64,000 nt of DNA from Sciurus carolinensis (Eukaryota; Chordata; Mammalia; Rodentia; Sciuridae), in NCBI RefSeq assembly GCF_902686445.1, contig NC_062217.1, positions 88,779,758 to 88,843,757 of the forward strand. The letters are read 5' to 3'. Under the pieces are notes generated by a model. It had not been told where the DNA came from. It searched no databases and was given only the letters and a program-made list of their open reading frames with translations. The translations under genes were made by a program, and so were the position numbers. Positions 1 through 12,945 of the stretch are shown here, piece after piece. The first letter of the stretch is position 1, and each line of letters begins with the position of its first letter.

Positions 1-1502
1 TAATACAGGACCTAGATGTTTTCCCAAGAGAAACTGGGCTCAAGGACAGAATCTAGTAGACTAAGAAATAGGGCCTTGGCAAGAACAGAATTCCTGAGAA
101 AGGCAAGTTTGGTGAAGCCCAGAATTATCTTCTTTCTGCCAAATGGAAATGTTGAGGAAGAGTAGCAAAACAGTTGAATCTGGCTGGAGAAGATACATGA
201 GATTTTTGCCAGCAGCAGTGGAAATTTAATAACTGCTAGAGGTTTATGTACAACTGAGATGTTCTCAGACCCAAGGCCACATTTCAACTTGCCTCTCACA
301 TAGGCTTCTACATACTTTAAACAGTACTTACTTTGTGTTAACTCTGTGGTAAGTATCATGTAAATATGCAGATGCTGAATGTAATATAGATGTGCCCACA
401 GTGACTGTTTGGATGGATACAGTTTGTAAGTGTACTAATGATATGCTCTTATACATTTGTCTGGTTTTGAACTTGTAAAGTTGTAAAGTGAGGACTACTT
501 TTTATGTATTTAATAAAAAGGATATCTAAATTTTAAAAAATTGTATTACTTTAGATGAAAGGCTTTAGCAATGTTTCAGTTCTCTGAATACCATCTGGAC
601 TGTGTGATGTCATCAATAGGTCACAATACACTGCTGAGGTCTTAGTAATGACTGGTCTCATAAAAACACTGATGCTGTACTGAACACTTCTCAGGAAAAG
701 TGATTTAGTGAACAGGTAGCATCTGTACATGTTATATGTTGTTTTTTCAGGTACAGATTTATTTCTTAGTCATCAACTGCTCATTTTCTGTGTTTTGAGC
801 TTCTGAGAGAAAATTACTTAATCTAAGTTAACCTATAAAGAGTTATACAATGCAGGAAAAGAAAAAGAGAAATAATCTGGACAAACTATTTATCCTACAG
901 CCTGTGAAAAAGTCAAGGTGATGTATGTATTGGCATCTTCTCTGAACCTAAGATAATAAGACTGCTTTGTAAAAGGGGGAAAAAAAGAAGATTTCTATTT
1001 AGTGGAAGAGGAAGGGTAGAGAGAGAAATAAATAGAGCAAGAGAAGTGAATGAAAGAGGGAAAAAGAGAGATCTTGTCTATGTGTATTGGACTCAGACCA
1101 CCTACAAAAAGTCATTGTGTATCTAAATTTCCTTTTGTTTTACTTCTTACTAAATCAATTGGGAAATAAGAAATGTTACAAATTTTCTAATATAATTTTT
1201 TCTTTTAATCTCTTTATAGGAAATGAGATAGTGGTGGTCAACAACATATGAGTAAACAAATCAAACCTATGAGATAGAACCATTGTTGAGTAGTGGCAAG
1301 GGACAGATTGGAGCCAACCCCCACATTATAAAATACATCTCATCTTTATGAGGACAATATGATATTTCCAACTAAAATTTCTTAGGATAATTTGACATTT
1401 TCAATGAAGTTTCAGGCTTGTGTGTTTCCCAATGTTCAGTTGGAGAGGCCTGGAGAGGGAAGTTGTCTTCAGGTACTTTCAATAAAATCAAAACATATTT
1501 AA
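1..1502. other. Unrecognised AT-rich DNA
   Basis: I see no gene, RNA or confidently named repeat here. The stretch is AT-rich with purine-rich patches near 980-1070 and an AATAAA-like motif near 510. The short open frame at 12-359 on the minus strand has no recognisable domain and is best explained as chance. Confidence 0.5.
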
Positions 1503-1632
1503 GGGTGGGGCTGTGGCTCAGTGGTAGAGTGCTTGCCTGGCATGTGTGAGGCACTGGGTTTGATTCTCAGCACTGCATATAAATTAATAAAATAAAGGTC
1601 CATCAAGAACTAAAATATATTTAAAAAAATAT
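1503..1632 (+). mobile_element. ID SINE (tRNA-derived, sciurid type)
   Basis: The body reads as a tRNA-Ala-like ID element. A Pol III A box (TGGCTCAGTGG) lies near 1514 and a B box (GGTTTGATTCT) near 1557, followed by CAGCACTGCA and an A-rich tail with AATAAAATAAAGGTCCATCA. That tail is typical of ID elements in squirrels and marmots and is a main reason for assigning the window to Sciuridae. The tail then decays into T/A-rich sequence. Flanking ATATTT-like words may be the TSD but are too simple to fix the ends. The element moves using L1 enzymes and encodes no protein. Confidence 0.9.
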
Positions 1633-1781
1633 TCAAGATGCTACTGAGTATAAGCTGAGACTTGTCAAGAACCCCTCCACCTTTTACATCCATGTAGCTA
1701 CACACGTATGAAACACATAAGTAGACCAGGGGAAGATATTTACATTTACCATAATCATCCACTTATTATAAGTCAAGTGAG

Positions 1782-1896
1782 ATTATTTGCCTCTTTTTTT
1801 TTTTCGTGGTGCTGGGATTGAACCCAGGGCCTTATGCTTGCAAGGCAAGCACTATACCCACTGTGCTGTATCCCCAGCCCCAATTATTTGCCTCTT
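1782..1896 (-). mobile_element. ID-type SINE with perfect 14-bp TSD
   Basis: On the plus strand this reads poly-T, then TGCTGGGATTGAACCCAGGG (B box region), TTGCAAGGCAAGCACT and CCCCAGCCCC, so it is an inverted ID/tRNA-like SINE of about 85 bp. The 14-bp word ATTATTTGCCTCTT occurs at 1782-1795 and again at 1883-1896, exactly at the borders, so the insertion limits are clear. The intact TSD suggests a fairly recent insertion. The B box is well kept and the A box (TACAGCACAGTGG on the sense strand) is altered. Confidence 0.9.
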
Positions 1897-2939
1897 AAAA
1901 GAATTTACACCATGACTACATGATGTCCCAGGCACTGTTGCTATCTTCAGGAATCTCCTTTTCAAGTAACAGTTAGGAGAACAGGTGCAGGTGGAAATCA
2001 TAAGTAGTTTTCATGGTTATAATTCGCTTTTCATGCACTGAAATGGAAAAAAAAATTTCATCATGAGCATAGAGCTTTCTAGGCAACTTTGACTTATCAA
2101 CAGCCCAGACAGCTAAAACATAATGAGCATGGAGAACTATGGAATTTTGTATGGCCATGCCTGGCAGTGACATATATTACTTCCCCTCATATCCAATTGT
2201 AGAAATCTTAATCACATGACCAGGGATAATTACAAGGAAGTTTGATAAATATTACACAGCAGCAGGCCCCAGTTGAAAGGAGATAGTTTTAGCAGTCTCT
2301 GCTACATTCACAAAAACACAATGTGCAAATAGTTATAACATGCTTACAAAATTAATATTGCTCTACATTAAAAATTTTAGTTGCAGAAACCAGTTTATTA
2401 TTGATGCAGATAGAAGCCATGCATGTTCATTGAACATGTAACAGTAGACTCTTACTATGTGCTTCAGGATAGATAAATACACATGAACACCAAACAAGAA
2501 CCCCTATTTCTTTACTTTCTCAGGAAAGTAGAATCTATTCAAAGTTGTTGGGGAGTGCGAATGAGAGGTGGACTGAGGTGCAAGTGTATTATTAGAGACA
2601 TATATGAACACACGTGAACAATATGGCAGCATGAGTTTGCAGAAAGCATGTCGGAGTGTCAGAAGTGTGTGAAAGAACTAACAATTTCAGGCAGATTAAT
2701 AGTTGTAGGGTCTTTAGAGCTGAACTTGACACACCCAACTCAAGAACATATCACATTCATGTATTTTCATAAGTATTATTCTTATAATTGTTTCTTCATA
2801 GGCCTATCAGCATTTCATATCCTTATCTCTCATTTCCTAACAAATTACCTCATGAACATGAGTTCTCTTTGCTCAGTTTTTGTTTCTGTCTTAAAACCAG
2901 AAATAATCACTTTGCTTTGAAGATGACCTAAATTCTTTA
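1897..2939. other. Unrecognised AT-rich DNA
   Basis: No gene or named repeat could be supported. The 90-codon frame at 2648-2920 (plus) has no domain, no coding-like composition and no exon signals that I can see. Confidence 0.45.
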
Positions 2940-3100
2940 ACTCTGTTTTTTAACTTTGTACCTATAGAAATGCAACATATATACTTCGGGTCTGGCTCCT
3001 TTCACTCATTATATGTGAAAACATCAGCCATGCCCTGTATGACTCTTTCTTGTTTACTCTCATAACTGCATATGTTACATTAATAAAAATGAATGTTTCA
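2940..3100 (-). mobile_element. Old L1M-like fragment (3' region)
   Basis: The plus strand carries CTTCGGGTCTGGCTCCTTTC followed by CACTCATTATATG and a CATCAGCCATG-like stretch. This resembles the minus strand of the well-known 3' region of old mammalian L1 elements (a GTCTGGCTTCTTTCACTCAGCATAATG-like context). It is short and diverged, so the subfamily cannot be named. Confidence 0.45.
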
Positions 3101-5830
3101 TGTACTATACACATAGACCTGTTTTTTTTTTTTTAAGTTTACATGTGCTGCATCCATTTCCTACCACGCCAGCGCGTGACACGGTTCTGTTAGAGTAGAG
3201 GATCCAACACTTGACATAGTTCTGTTGGAGCAGAGGAGTCAACAATTTAATTTTTTTTTGTAAAATTAAGATTGAAGTAGGATTACCCTTCACTAGTGTT
3301 TAGAACAGAAAAAATTAGGAAAACTGACATTCAAATGTTAAATTAAAGTATGTGCCAGTTGCTCCACACAAAGGTCAAAATTTTTATAACATACCAGGTT
3401 AATTTCATTCTAAGACTGTGAGTTCATTAGAAACCATGAACTCCAGGTTTCTATCAAGACAACCTATGATTTGAATCAAGGTAGTTTTAAAAAGATTTAT
3501 CATTGTCATGTCATTTATTGTTTCTATAGTTTCTCTTGCCAAAGTCACAATTGATATTTTTATGGGTCATTTATTATTAAAAGAACTTAAATTAAATTTT
3601 TTGTTTTTTTCTTTCTTTTTTAAAATATTTAGAATTTGAGGGTCATTTATTGGCTGACCCTACCATGAATTTTTAATAAGCTTCCTAATCCCACTAATTC
3701 TTATATTTCCTCTGATTCAATACTATTAATCTAGTTATTAACAACTTTGAGATACACAGAGATAAATTTGTACCTTTAAATAGTAAGACTGAAACACCTT
3801 CTGGCCCAGACAATAAAACTGAACATAATTTCAGTTTGACACACAGGTCTTATCTTTATTTTTTATATTTTTGCTCTATTAAACATTTTGATACTGTAGT
3901 ATATGGGAAGATTATACATTTGTCTATTTTAACTTTTTAAAAAAATCTACTTAACTTGTAAATAATAGCGCTGGGTATTTATTACACACTACATCATTCT
4001 GTATTTGACATTGTAACTATTTTACAGAAAATGAAACCTTATTGTGTTGGTCACCCTCTTCTGTTTTCCCTGTCACACCATGCCTTGTGATATTTACATG
4101 GATCTATTAATCTGTACCAATGACCTTTCCAGGAAAGGGAAGAAAGGCTTTGGGTGGACACAACTTGAACAATTCACATGTATCTTTACCATTCCTTGTA
4201 AGGTAGTTATTATATGTGTATTCCTTGGAGACAATTTGTTTCTTTCTTTTTAAGAAATTTTGTCAACTAATTCAAAATCTCTCTTTAGTGGCACATTCAG
4301 GTGAAGTTAGGTAAAGTTAAAGGGCACCTACACCAAACTGACATTCACAGCAATTTGAGAGATGAGGGAAGTTGCTTAGATGATTCACAGACTGCAATGA
4401 AGATTGTAATACTCGTTGTTTATCATATGAAAAGAACACCATTTAAAATTAACTGAGAAGAGCAGATGCTATCACATATTCCAAATCCCTGACCCTAAAT
4501 CACATTCATGGTCTTCCTGGCATAGCTAGCTCCCAATGTATACCACATTGTTGCTATCTCTTTAGTGAAAGGATCCAAAATGAAGGTTTCCTCCTGGGAA
4601 GCTGAGGATAAATTTCAGACTATTTTAGTGTTAGATTAAATTCCTTACCACATTAACAACCATCTGGGCCTTGGCCGAGGATCTCTTACAACAAAACCAA
4701 CATCTTTGGGCATCTATATTTAGTGCAGAATTTTTATAACAAAAAGAGCTATAGTAACATCATGAATAAACCCAACATTTAGAGAAAGCAGAATGGGGTA
4801 GAAATAAAGTTGAAGAAATAATCTGTATTTTAAATTCATGTGTTTTCATGTTTTATTATTATGTATTATATATTTTCATAATTTTGTCCTTTGATGCACC
4901 ACTATTCATACTTTATGGTAAAATTTTAGAGAACTATTTAGCAAATAAATTAAAGAATGATTAACTAAATCCTGTTATTTTCAATCTATTAATTTATATT
5001 AGTACTATATTATCAGGGATCCATAAATCATTTTATCAATACATTTGACCTACAATATCAGTGTCATAAATTGGTCAATAATTTCAGTGTAGTACACAAT
5101 TCCTTAGTAAACTGTAAAGGTAGCCTGAAAATCAAAGGTAAAAAAATATGATCATTTCTAGAGTTTTACTCATATATTACAAAGTATTTTAGTCCATCAT
5201 CAGAGAATAGGACTAAAAGTTCTTCCCAAAGGGTACCTCTCACATTTGTAAGCTTTGGTTTTGACTGATCTGATGCTAAAAGGAAGAATAGTCTCAATAA
5301 CATAAGATTTTACCCTTTTAGTATAATTTTACCTTTTCAGTATAACTTACTCTTTCTGGTGTAATAGACAAAGAGACAGTACTGCCTCTTGCTCTGAGAC
5401 TTTTCCACTACTATTTGTTATTGGATTTCACTTATTGTAGAACCCATTTCTCTCTGTTGCCTTTTTTCTTTTCATCCACTTATATGTATACTTTGCTAAC
5501 TTTATAGGATACATTAATGTTATCTACTGCTGGTCCAGATTTCTAGCAGGAATAAATACTAATGTAGCAAATATCTCCCTCTAAATCCACTCCCAATTCC
5601 CATTCATATTGGGGAGGGTTCCATTAGGGGTAGAATTCTTCACATTCCATAATTGGCTACATTTATCACTAGGCAATATGGCTGCATTCACTCTACATCA
5701 TTATTTTACCAGATGGGATAAAGGGAGAACCAAATCCATCAAGGCCTTTGGAAATCTTGTAAAAAAACTTGAACACTTTAGAGTTTGACCTGAAAGATAA
5801 GAGAAAGTCTAATTGGTTTATTTCTAAATG
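3101..5830. other. Unrecognised AT-rich DNA
   Basis: No gene or confident repeat. One small CpG-containing island-like patch (CCACGCCAGCGCGTGACACG, about 3162-3181) stands out. Near it an ACA-GTTCTGTT-type phrase occurs twice (about 3183 and 3219), a weak local duplication. The rest is AT-rich, with short frames such as 4044-4253 (plus) that look random. Confidence 0.4.
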
Positions 5831-6495
5831 TGACCTGCCATTTTTTGCTTGTGGCTTTTAAAATTCTTTGTTCCTTATATTAGATATTTTTATTATAATG
5901 TGTCTTGGAAAGTATTTTTTTTTAATCTTGTCTACTTGGAGTCCTAAGTACCCATAGCATTTAGATGGATTTCCATCTCATTCATAAGGTTTGGAAAGTT
6001 TTCTGATATAATTTCATTGAAAAAATGTGAATTCCTTAAGTTTATATCTGAAGTTTGTATCTCAGTGCCTTCTTCTATACCAATGATTCTTGTATTTGAT
6101 CTCTTAATGTTATCTCATATTTGTTGAATATTCTGGTCATGATCTCCTAACATATTTTCTTTATTGTCAATTTTATTTTCAAGCATGTATATTTTGAAAA
6201 TCTGTCTTCTATGTGGTTTAACCTATTGGGGATGCCTTCAATTGAATATATTTGATTTATGGAGTGTTTTACTTCCTGAATTTCTGGGGCATTTTGCAGA
6301 ATATCTACCTCTTTATTGAAAAGTTCTTACACTTTCTATATTTTTCTCTCATTCATTTCTTCATTATCTTTTGGTTTATTGAACATTTTAACTACAAACT
6401 TTCTAAATTCTTTATCTGACATTTCCTTCACTATAGTGTCAATGGGATCTTTTGGTAAAATGTTGTTGGATGTTTGGGGTGACTTGTTTCACTAC
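5831..6495 (-). mobile_element. L1 ORF1 fragment, inverted relative to its right neighbour
   Basis: Read on the minus strand this matches the ORF1 region of the younger L1s in the window (compare about 55,330-56,050). TTTAAAATTCTTTG, ATAATGTGTCTTGG, a coiled-coil region, and ATTCTTTATCTGACATTTCC near the ORF1 amino end all line up in order. It is full of stops and indels. Its 5' side abuts a plus-strand L1 3' end at about 6495, giving an inverted-then-direct structure like L1 twin-priming products, although about 3.5 kb of L1 would be missing between the parts. Confidence 0.7.
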
Positions 6496-6990
6496 TCAGT
6501 ATTCAAAAGGACTACAATCAGAATACTATTGTGACACATGTACATCAGTGTATATAGCAGAACCATTCACAAAATCCAAGTTATGGAACAAGTCCAGGTA
6601 CCTATCAGCAGATGAATGGATAAAGAAAATGAATGGATAAAGAAAATACATTTTTCTCAGCCTTAAAGAAGTATAAAATCATGTCATTTATTGATAAATG
6701 GATGAAAATGGAGAACATGTAGCAAAATGAAATAAACCAGTGTTAGAAAGTCAAAGATCAAATGTTTTGCTTTATAGGCAAAAGCTAGAGGAAAAAAATA
6801 AATAAATAAAAATGTGGGATCCCATGTAAATAGAAGGTAGATCAGTGGAGTAAAGGAGGTTGAGGGAGGACAGACAGAATAGAATGACCTGTAACAAAAT
6901 TGATCAAATTATGCTGTGTACATATATGAATATACCACTGTGAATTCCACCCTTATGAATATCTATGAAGCATCAATTTAAAAAATAAAC
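6496..6990 (+). mobile_element. L1 3' end fragment (ORF2 C-terminus and 3'UTR)
   Basis: The sequence runs from an ORF2 C-terminal stretch (ACAGCAGAACCATTCACAAAA-like, then CCTATCAGCAGATGAATGGA and TAAAGAAAATG) into the typical 3' UTR (TGTGTACATATATGAATATA, ATTCCACC) and an A-rich end with AATAAACAAATAG. The short frames at 6316-6534 and 6452-6640 are remnants of this repeat pair and not genes. Confidence 0.75.
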
Positions 6991-7165
6991 AAATAGAAGG
7001 AAGACCGGCGTAGCAGAAGAAGGGAAATGGGGGGAGAGGCAGGAAAGTGGAAATACCGAAGACCAGAATGGAGCCAAATAAATTCCATGCATGTATGAAT
7101 ATGAAAAAAATGAAACCAAATATTATTTATAACACAAATTCATAAAAAAAAACTATCAAAAAATA
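6991..7165 (+). mobile_element. L1 3'UTR fragment of a second type
   Basis: A purine-rich stretch (GGGAAATGGGGGGAGAGGCA near 7022) followed by GACCAGAATGGAGCCAAAT, ATGCATGTATGAATATG and a run of A matches a rodent L1 3'UTR form different from that of the young elements. Boundaries are approximate. Confidence 0.5.
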
Positions 7166-7329
7166 TAACAAGTAAGTTTGCCCACCTCTACTAAAGATGA
7201 TAAGTAATCTAGAAAAAAAATCTCAAACCCATATTTGAGTGCTATGTTTTTGGGGTGGAGATCATGCTTCTGGCCTGTACAGTTGTAAATGGAGTCCTGG
7301 AACCACTTGCATTATGTAGGAAAAAAGAA
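7166..7329. other. Short unrecognised spacer
   Basis: AT-rich sequence between two L1 pieces, with no supported feature. Confidence 0.4.
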
Positions 7330-8525
7330 AGCTAAACTGACAGCCTCTTCAACAAATGGTAATGAGAAAACTTAACTTCCACCTGTGGCAGATAGAAACT
7401 GGTTTCCATCTCTCACTTTGTATGAAAATCAACTCAAAATGGATCAATGACCTTAATGTAAGACTAAAACTTTGAAAATACAAGAAGAAAACAGGGAGAA
7501 AACTTTAAGATATAGGTATAGGCAATAATTGCCTGAATAGGGCCCTAATATTTTAGGAAAAAATAGCTATAATTGACAAGTGCAATGATATCAGTCCTAA
7601 AACTTCTTTGCATCAAAGAAAACAATCAACAAAGTAAAGAGATAGCCTACAGAATGGGAGCAAACCTTTGCCAACTATTCATCTGGTAAAGGATTGATAT
7701 CTAGAATATAATTAACTTAAAAATTCAACCCTGAAATAACAAGTCATTGAATCAATAATTGGGAAAAGGAACTAAACAGACACTTATCAATATAATAAGT
7801 GCAAATGATCAATAAATACATAATGTAATAGTCAAAATATTTGGCCATCAAGGAAATAAAAATTATGAATACATCAACCATCTTACCCTAGTTACAATGT
7901 CTGTTTTTGAGAAAAAAAAAACAAACAAACAGATGCTGGCAATGATGCAGGGACAAAAAATCCTTATATTGTGTTGGTGGGAATGGAAATTAATATAACT
8001 ACCCTGTAGAACTATAGATAGTCTTCAAAATCTAAAAATAGAATTACTTAGGAGTTGTATCACCCCTGAGTATATACCAGAAGAACATCATGTCAACATA
8101 CAAAATCATACACATGTGCTTATTATAGCATTATTCACAAGAACCAAGCTATGGAATTATCCTAGAAGCCCATGAGCATATGAACAAATGAAAAATGTGG
8201 TGTATTTACACAATGGATTATTATTCACCCATAAAGAAGTATTAAATCATCTCACTTTCAAGAAAATTGATGGAACTTGATTTTGTTATGTTAAACAAAA
8301 TAATCTGGACTCACAAATACAAGTATCTCATAATTTATCTCGTATGTAAAATCCAGAAGGGAAAAAAAAAGATTAGATGAAAGTAGAAGAGGAACTTTTA
8401 AGAAAATGGGAGGGGAGGAGGAAGAGGTTAATACTGAGAAGGGTTTTAATACTACTAAAGTACTTTATGTGCACTTATGAAATTGTTAAATGAAACATTA
8501 TTTTGTACAGATAATAAACACTAAT
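7330..8525 (+). mobile_element. Old 5'-truncated L1 (ORF2 C-terminal half and 3' end)
   Basis: ORF2 landmarks occur in the expected order on the plus strand: ACAGCCTCTTCAACAAATGG near 7340, ACTCAAAATGGATCAATGAC near 7430, AGCCTACAGAATGGGAGCAA near 7645, the late zinc-finger region with TTGGTGGGAATGG near 7975, TATGGAAT near 8150, GGATTATTATTCACCCATAA near 8214, and a G-rich 3'UTR near 8400-8425. Every frame is closed by many stops and indels, so this is a long-dead copy, clearly older than those at 39-57 kb. Confidence 0.85.
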
Positions 8526-10598
8526 TGTTTCAAAGCTAAATTCATTATATGGAAAGGATATATGTACACTTGTATCAATATCATCCCATGATAGGAAAAA
8601 ATTTGGACATATCAGCATCCTTCCCATCTTCCCATCCTCAGATCCCCTGGAAAGTTTGAGTGTTATCTAGCGGGGAACCTTCTGTGGCCTCTTCTCATTT
8701 TGCATGTGAGTACACATTCATGGAAAGTATTTAAGCTAAGCCTTCTTCCTTAACATCCTCCAGTTTTGGACAACTTATATTTTCATTCCTCATTCCTGTT
8801 TTCTCAAACCACAAATGTTAGAATGGGATTTTTGTTCTTTGGTCTAATTAAATATCATCCAGATCTCCTAGTTGGTATAATGACTTAACTTCTGTTCCTT
8901 TATGACATTCTGAGCATTTGCATTTACCACTTACCTAGTTTCTATGTCTGCATATATCTGACATTTCTCCATGAAATGGCATTACTCTTTTCTAGCAAAG
9001 TGATTACTAGCAGATTCAGAGGGTTTGTTATTTATATGTAATGGAAGACATTTCTGGCAGTATTGAAAGCATACTTCCCAGGCATACACTTCCTTATCCT
9101 CTGGGCAACATGTAGATCTTATTATTTATGTGCTACTTTTGATGGCATTTAAACATTTTTATGTTCCTTCTCATTTTAAGCCTAAGAGGGTAACAGAGAG
9201 TGAATCATTATGTGAACTGCATAAATAGAAAAAAAACATGCTTAGAGGAATTAATTGATGTGCTCAAAATAATTCAACCAAACAATAGAAAATGAGTCAT
9301 TAAAAATGTCATTCATATTTTTTTCTATTTATATCATGACCATTTCTAAATCAAGCCCTGCCTGAAACCAGTTTTCAGAGTTTTCCTGAATATTCACACT
9401 ATTCTATTTGTACTATGGCATATCTCTTGCTGATTAAACAACATGTTTCCTGGGAAAAAGACTAAGGAGGAGATGCAAGAACCCAACATGAACCCTGGTA
9501 CAGGACAGCACAGACCATTCAAATGGAAACAAATTCACATTCTTAAATCTTAATTATCCTAATAATATAAAAGTCTGATGGTATAGGGAGGCACGTGTAT
9601 AAGAAAATAAATTGAAGAATGACAAAATAATTTATTTTTATTCCATATTATAAGAATAGAATCAACTGAAAAGATAGTATTTGGAAAAAATCCAGCATTT
9701 GAGTATTGCTCTAAAAATGACAAATCTCAAGAACACATGAAGGAGAAGACACATTGAACAAAAATCTATAATTGTTATGCATAAATATTAAACAATTTTA
9801 CTGACATAATATTTGATATGTTGGTATCATTAAAAGATGTACAAATTATCTTTGGTTAAAATTACTTAAGGCAACCCAGAAGCTTTAGGTAATTTTGTTA
9901 CTCAATGAAGCTGTAACATTTTTCCTACTTTCTGGATTTAATGAAATTTCATCCCCCCCCAAAAAAAAAAAGAAAGAAAGAAAAAAGAAAAAAAGATCAA
10001 GTGACAGAAAATAAGATGAGATTTAGCAAAGATCCTGAGAGTAATTGTTATACAGATGCATATTTGTGATTGTAATTTTATTTTCTTTTCATGCTGACCT
10101 TCTATGCTTTTAGCTTCTCAAACAGATTAATTGTCTCACTGTTACTTAATATGATATCTGAGTACATTTTAACTGAAAAATTACTTAGTCCTTTCCTTGG
10201 CCAAAATGACTTCCCTTTGTTTTGTAAGTTTTTGTTATGCTCTGTCTCAGTTTCTAATCATCTATAATTTCAGGCTTAAACATGTCAATTTTATCAAAAA
10301 CTGTAAGTGGTTTAAGATTTACCTGTTACTAGCTAACAAATTAGCCTTCCCAAATTTCATGGACATTGATAGAAGATGAAAAATTTACAGGTCAGTGGCA
10401 AAGAGGTTTGAATACTCAGAAAATGCCATGTATGATAGGTACAAGTTACAAATGTTACCTTCTGTGCCTAAGTCCCACAGGGATGACACAGAGTGGTGCA
10501 GATAGCAGATTCCCATGCAATGATGTTGCCTCACAGCTGGGTAGTCCAGAGGCTAGTAAAGCCTCAGATTGTTTAATGAATTTACATATTCCAAATTT
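8526..10598. other. Unrecognised AT-rich DNA
   Basis: No gene or confident repeat. A C8 run followed by A11 and a GAAAGAAAGAAAA tract at 9952-9996 is a simple low-complexity stretch. The frames at 10197-10379 and 10366-10701 (plus) have no domain. Confidence 0.4.
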
Positions 10599-10693
10599 GC
10601 CCCACAGGGAGACCTTGTACAAATTATGTAAGATAGTAAAAGAAAAAAAATCTCATCTTTTCTCCAGACAGAGGCATGTTCTCTTACAAATGT
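10599..10693. repeat. Left copy of a long flanking direct repeat
   Basis: This stretch (CCCCACAGGGAGACCTTGTAC onward, through AAAAAAAATCTCATCTTTTC and TCCAGA, to CTTACAAATGT) recurs in recognisable form at 15,086-15,199. The two copies sit on the outer borders of the nested L1 pair, exactly where a target-site duplication would be. They are imperfect: the right copy has extra A-rich sequence and substitutions. Confidence 0.7.
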
Positions 10694-12945
10694 ATTTTTA
10701 AAATTATTTATTTATTTATTTATTTTTTACAGATTGCATTTTGCTCCTCTTCTCTCACTCCTCATCCCCAACCCCCATTATATATCATCATCCACTTATC
10801 AGAAAAATCATTTGGTCTTTGGTTTTTTGGGATTGGCTTATTTCACTTAGAATGATATTCTCAAATTCCATGCATTATTTGCAAATGCCATAATATTATT
10901 CTTCTTTATGGCTGAATAATATTCTATTGTGTATATATACCACAGTTTCTTTATCCATTCCTCTATTGAAGGGTATCTGGGTTGGTTCCACAATCTAGCT
11001 ATTGTGAATTGAGCTGCTATATACATTGAAGTGACAGCGTTACTGTAGTATGCTAATTTTAAGTCCTTTGGGTATAAACCGAGGAGTGGGATAACTAGGT
11101 CAAAAGCTGGGTCCATTCCAAATTTTCTGAGAATACTTCAAACTGTTTTGAGAGTGGTTGCCCCAATTTGCAACTCCACCAGCAATATGAAAGTGTGCCT
11201 TTTTACCCACATCCATGCCAACATCTATTATTGTTTGTGTTCTTGATAATAGCCATTCTAATAGGATTAAGATGAATCTTAGAGTTGTATTAATTTGCAT
11301 TTGTCTAATTACTAGATATGTTGAACACTTTTTCATATATTTACTAATCACCTGTATGTCTTCTTGTGTAAAGTGTCTGTCCAATTCCTTGGTCCATTTA
11401 TTGATTGGTTTCTTTGTATTTTTGGTGTAAAGTTTTGTAAGTTCTTAAAAAATTTTGGAGATAAGTGCTCTATCTGAAGAGCATGTGGACAAAAGATTTT
11501 AAAGATTTTCTCCCACTCTGTAGGCTCTCTTTTCACATTATTGATTGCATCCTTTGCTGAGAAAATGCTTTTTAGTTTGAGTCCATCTCATTTATTCTTG
11601 CTTTGATTTTTTGTGCTTTGGAAATCTTGTTAAGGAAGTCTGATCCTAGGCCAACATGATGAAGATTTGGATATGCTTTGTCTTCTATTTGTTTCAGGGG
11701 CTCTAGTCTAATTCCTAAGTCCTTGATCCATTTTGAGTTGAGTTTTGTGCATGAGAGATAGAGGTTTAATTTCATTTTACTGCATATGGATCTCCAGTTT
11801 TCCCAGCACCATTCGTTGAAGAGGCTATCTTTTCTTCATGGGTCCTTTGTCTAGTATGAGGTGACTATATTTACGTGGGTTCCTCTCTGTCTCTTCTGTT
11901 CTGTACCATTGGTCTGCCTGTGTATTTTGGTGCCAATACCATGACAGTTTTGTTACTATTGCTTTGTAGTATAATTTAAGGTCTGGTATTGTGATACATC
12001 CTGCTTCATTTTTCCTGCTCAGGATTGTTTTGGCTATTCGAGTTCTCTTATTCTTCCAGAAGAAGTTTATGATTGCTTTCTCTATTTCTGTGAGGAATGT
12101 CATTGGGATTTTAATTGTAATTTCATTGAATCTGTATAGCACCTTTGGTAACATGGCCATTTTGACAATATTAATTCTGCCTATCCAAGAACATGGGAGA
12201 CCTTTCCACCTTCTAAGGTTTTCACTAATTTCTTTCTTTAGTGTCCTGTAGTTTTCATTGTGGAGGTCTTTCACCTCTTTTGTTAGATTGATTTCCAAGT
12301 ATATTTTTTCCTGAGGCTATTGTGAATGGAGTGGTTTTCATAATTTCTCTTTCAGAGGATTCATCACTTATGAATAGAAATTCATGAGATTTATGTGTAT
12401 TGATTTTATATCCTGCTACTTTGCTGAATTCATTTATGAGTTTTAGAAGTTTTCTAATGGAGTTTTTTTGGATCCTCTAAATATAGAATTATGTCATTGG
12501 CAAATAGTTACAGCTTGAGTTCTTCTTTCCCTATTTGTATCCCTTTAATTTCTTTGGTCTGTCTAATTGCTCTGGCTAGTGCTTCAAGGATGATGTTGAA
12601 TAGAAATGGTGAAAGAGGTCATCCCTGTCCTGTTCCAGTTTTTAGGGGAAATGCTTTCAGTTTTTCTCCATTAAGAATGATGTTGGCTGTGGGCTTAGCA
12701 TAGATAGCCTTTAAAATGTTGAGGTATGCTCCTACTATTCCTATTTTTCTAGTGTTTTAAGCATGAAGTGGTGCTGTATTTTATCTAATGTTTTCTCAGC
12801 ATCTATTGAAATAATCACATGATTCTTAACTTTAAATCTATTGATGTGATGAATTACATTTATTGATTTCTGGATATTGAACCAACCTTGCATCCCTGGG
12901 ATAAACCCCACTTGATTGTTGTGGACTATTTTTGGTATTTATATA
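10694..12945 (-). mobile_element. L1 copy G (outer element of a nested pair), 5'-truncated
   Basis: Reverse-strand L1 from its A-rich tail (plus strand TTTATTTATTTATTTATTTT near 10,705) through the 3'UTR and ORF2 up to the reverse transcriptase domain, where it is interrupted at about 12,945 by copy H. It resumes for about 35 bp at 15,051-15,085. Its ORF2 is closed by several stops, but a 157-codon piece remains at 11,825-12,298 with the [20 protein letters not shown] stretch found in the region after the catalytic domain. The 3'UTR lacks the telomere-like array of the young copies. Intermediate age. Confidence 0.88.

Noticed and set aside
10366..10701. A 111-codon plus-strand gene
   Set aside because: No domain, no exon signals, and its end lies in the flanking repeat and L1 tail.
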